NCBI GenBank assembly: GCA_044339595.1
Contig: JBIIVF010000124.1
Location: 1 to 7,015 of the forward strand
DNA length: 7,015 nucleotides
Source: CAZTGZ01 sp044339595
GTDB lineage: Bacteria > Bacteroidota > Bacteroidia > NS11-12g > UBA9320
Direction of reading: 5' to 3'
Both the position numbers and the translations under genes were made by a program. Positions 6,897 to 7,015 of this stretch are shown here, one piece after another. Within the stretch, counting starts at the first letter, position 1; the number at the start of each line of letters is the position of its first letter. The notes beneath the pieces are model-generated. The model was not told the DNA's origin. It did no database searches and saw only the letters and a list, made by a program, of their open reading frames with translations.

Positions 6897-6924
6897 TCTA
6901 ATTTCTGCCCTCTAATTTCTAATC
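6897..6924. repeat. Short AT-rich direct repeats (TCTAATTTCT)
   Basis: TCTAATTTCT occurs exactly at 6897-6906 and 6911-6920, a 14-nt period, followed by an overlapping partial copy TCTAATC (6918-6924). The repeats lie immediately beside the GC-rich element that begins near 6931 and may be part of the same composite repeat. No coding or regulatory role is evident. Confidence 0.7.
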
Positions 6925-6930
6925 TTCGGT

Positions 6931-7003
6931 GCCGGCGTCGGGCTATCCGCTGCAAGTCCTCGTTCGTTCCTCTCTGCGGGCTTTCCGCTGCTATCCCTGG
7001 CGC
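6931..7003. repeat. GC-rich structured intergenic repeat element
   Basis: Two near-identical 14-mers, GGGCTATCCGCTGC (6940-6953) and GGGCTTTCCGCTGC (6978-6991), are 38 nt apart start to start and differ at one base. The outer segments can pair as GCGTCGGG (6935-6942) with CCCTGGCGC (6995-7003): eight pairs including one G-U and a single bulged T at 6998. A small internal hairpin GCGG/CCGC (6976-6979 with 6984-6987) is also possible. The sequence resembles a high-copy intergenic element I associate with Bacteroidota genomes (ends like GGGCTATCCGC and GCTATCCCT); this is recollection, not a search. It could be a transposed non-autonomous element or a structured RNA. The outer boundary may extend past the window, and the orientation is unknown. 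Confidence 0.5.
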
Positions 7004-7015
7004 AAAAATCCGTGT

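Larger units (their letters stand above)
6727..7015. other. Intergenic region upstream of bamD
   Basis: This 289-nt stretch runs to the window edge and holds no convincing coding frame. Going outward from bamD it contains the promoter (6738-6771), a 10-bp palindrome TCAAATTTGA (6809-6818), an 8-bp palindrome GGGCGCCC (6847-6854), AT-rich short repeats (6897-6924) and a GC-rich structured repeat (6931-7003). Composition shifts sharply near 6925, from AT-rich to GC-rich, suggesting an inserted or independently evolving element at the outer end. Confidence 0.7.

Overview
This window looks like ordinary chromosomal DNA of a Bacteroidota bacterium (Bacteroidetes). The evidence is a bamD–rpoZ–coaBC–DUF4835 gene cluster typical of the phylum, a PorT-like outer-membrane barrel, a perfect TAnnTTTG promoter motif, the absence of clear Shine-Dalgarno sequences, and signal peptides ending in '-AQ'. 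The intergenic repeats remind me of Saprospiria/Chitinophagia-type genomes, but that finer placement is only an impression.

Layout: two convergent gene blocks. Block 1 (plus strand, 27-3310) holds an outer-membrane beta-barrel protein, glutamine-dependent NAD+ synthetase (nadE) and a LacX-like aldose 1-epimerase. They are separated by only 12 and 5 nt and are probably co-transcribed. Block 2 (minus strand, read from 6726 down to 3503) holds bamD (lipoprotein of the barrel-assembly machine), rpoZ (RNA polymerase omega), coaBC (coenzyme A synthesis) and a DUF4835/PorD protein linked to type IX secretion. The spacings are 21 nt, a 14-nt overlap and 1 nt, so this is a compact operon with likely translational coupling. 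A promoter-like motif lies 11 nt upstream of the bamD GTG start codon.

Non-coding regions: a 192-nt convergent gap (3311-3502) contains six tandem copies of an 8-bp repeat immediately beside the PorD stop codon. A 289-nt region upstream of bamD (6727-7015) contains the promoter, short AT-rich repeats and a GC-rich structured repeat element that approaches the window edge.

Functionally the window combines cofactor synthesis (NAD, CoA), transcription (omega) and envelope biogenesis (BamD, PorD, barrel protein). I see no defence system, mobile gene, CRISPR array, tRNA or rRNA. The items most worth a second look are the structured repeat at 6931-7003, the octamer array, the nearly leaderless GTG start of bamD, and two substituted active-site residues in the CoaC domain.
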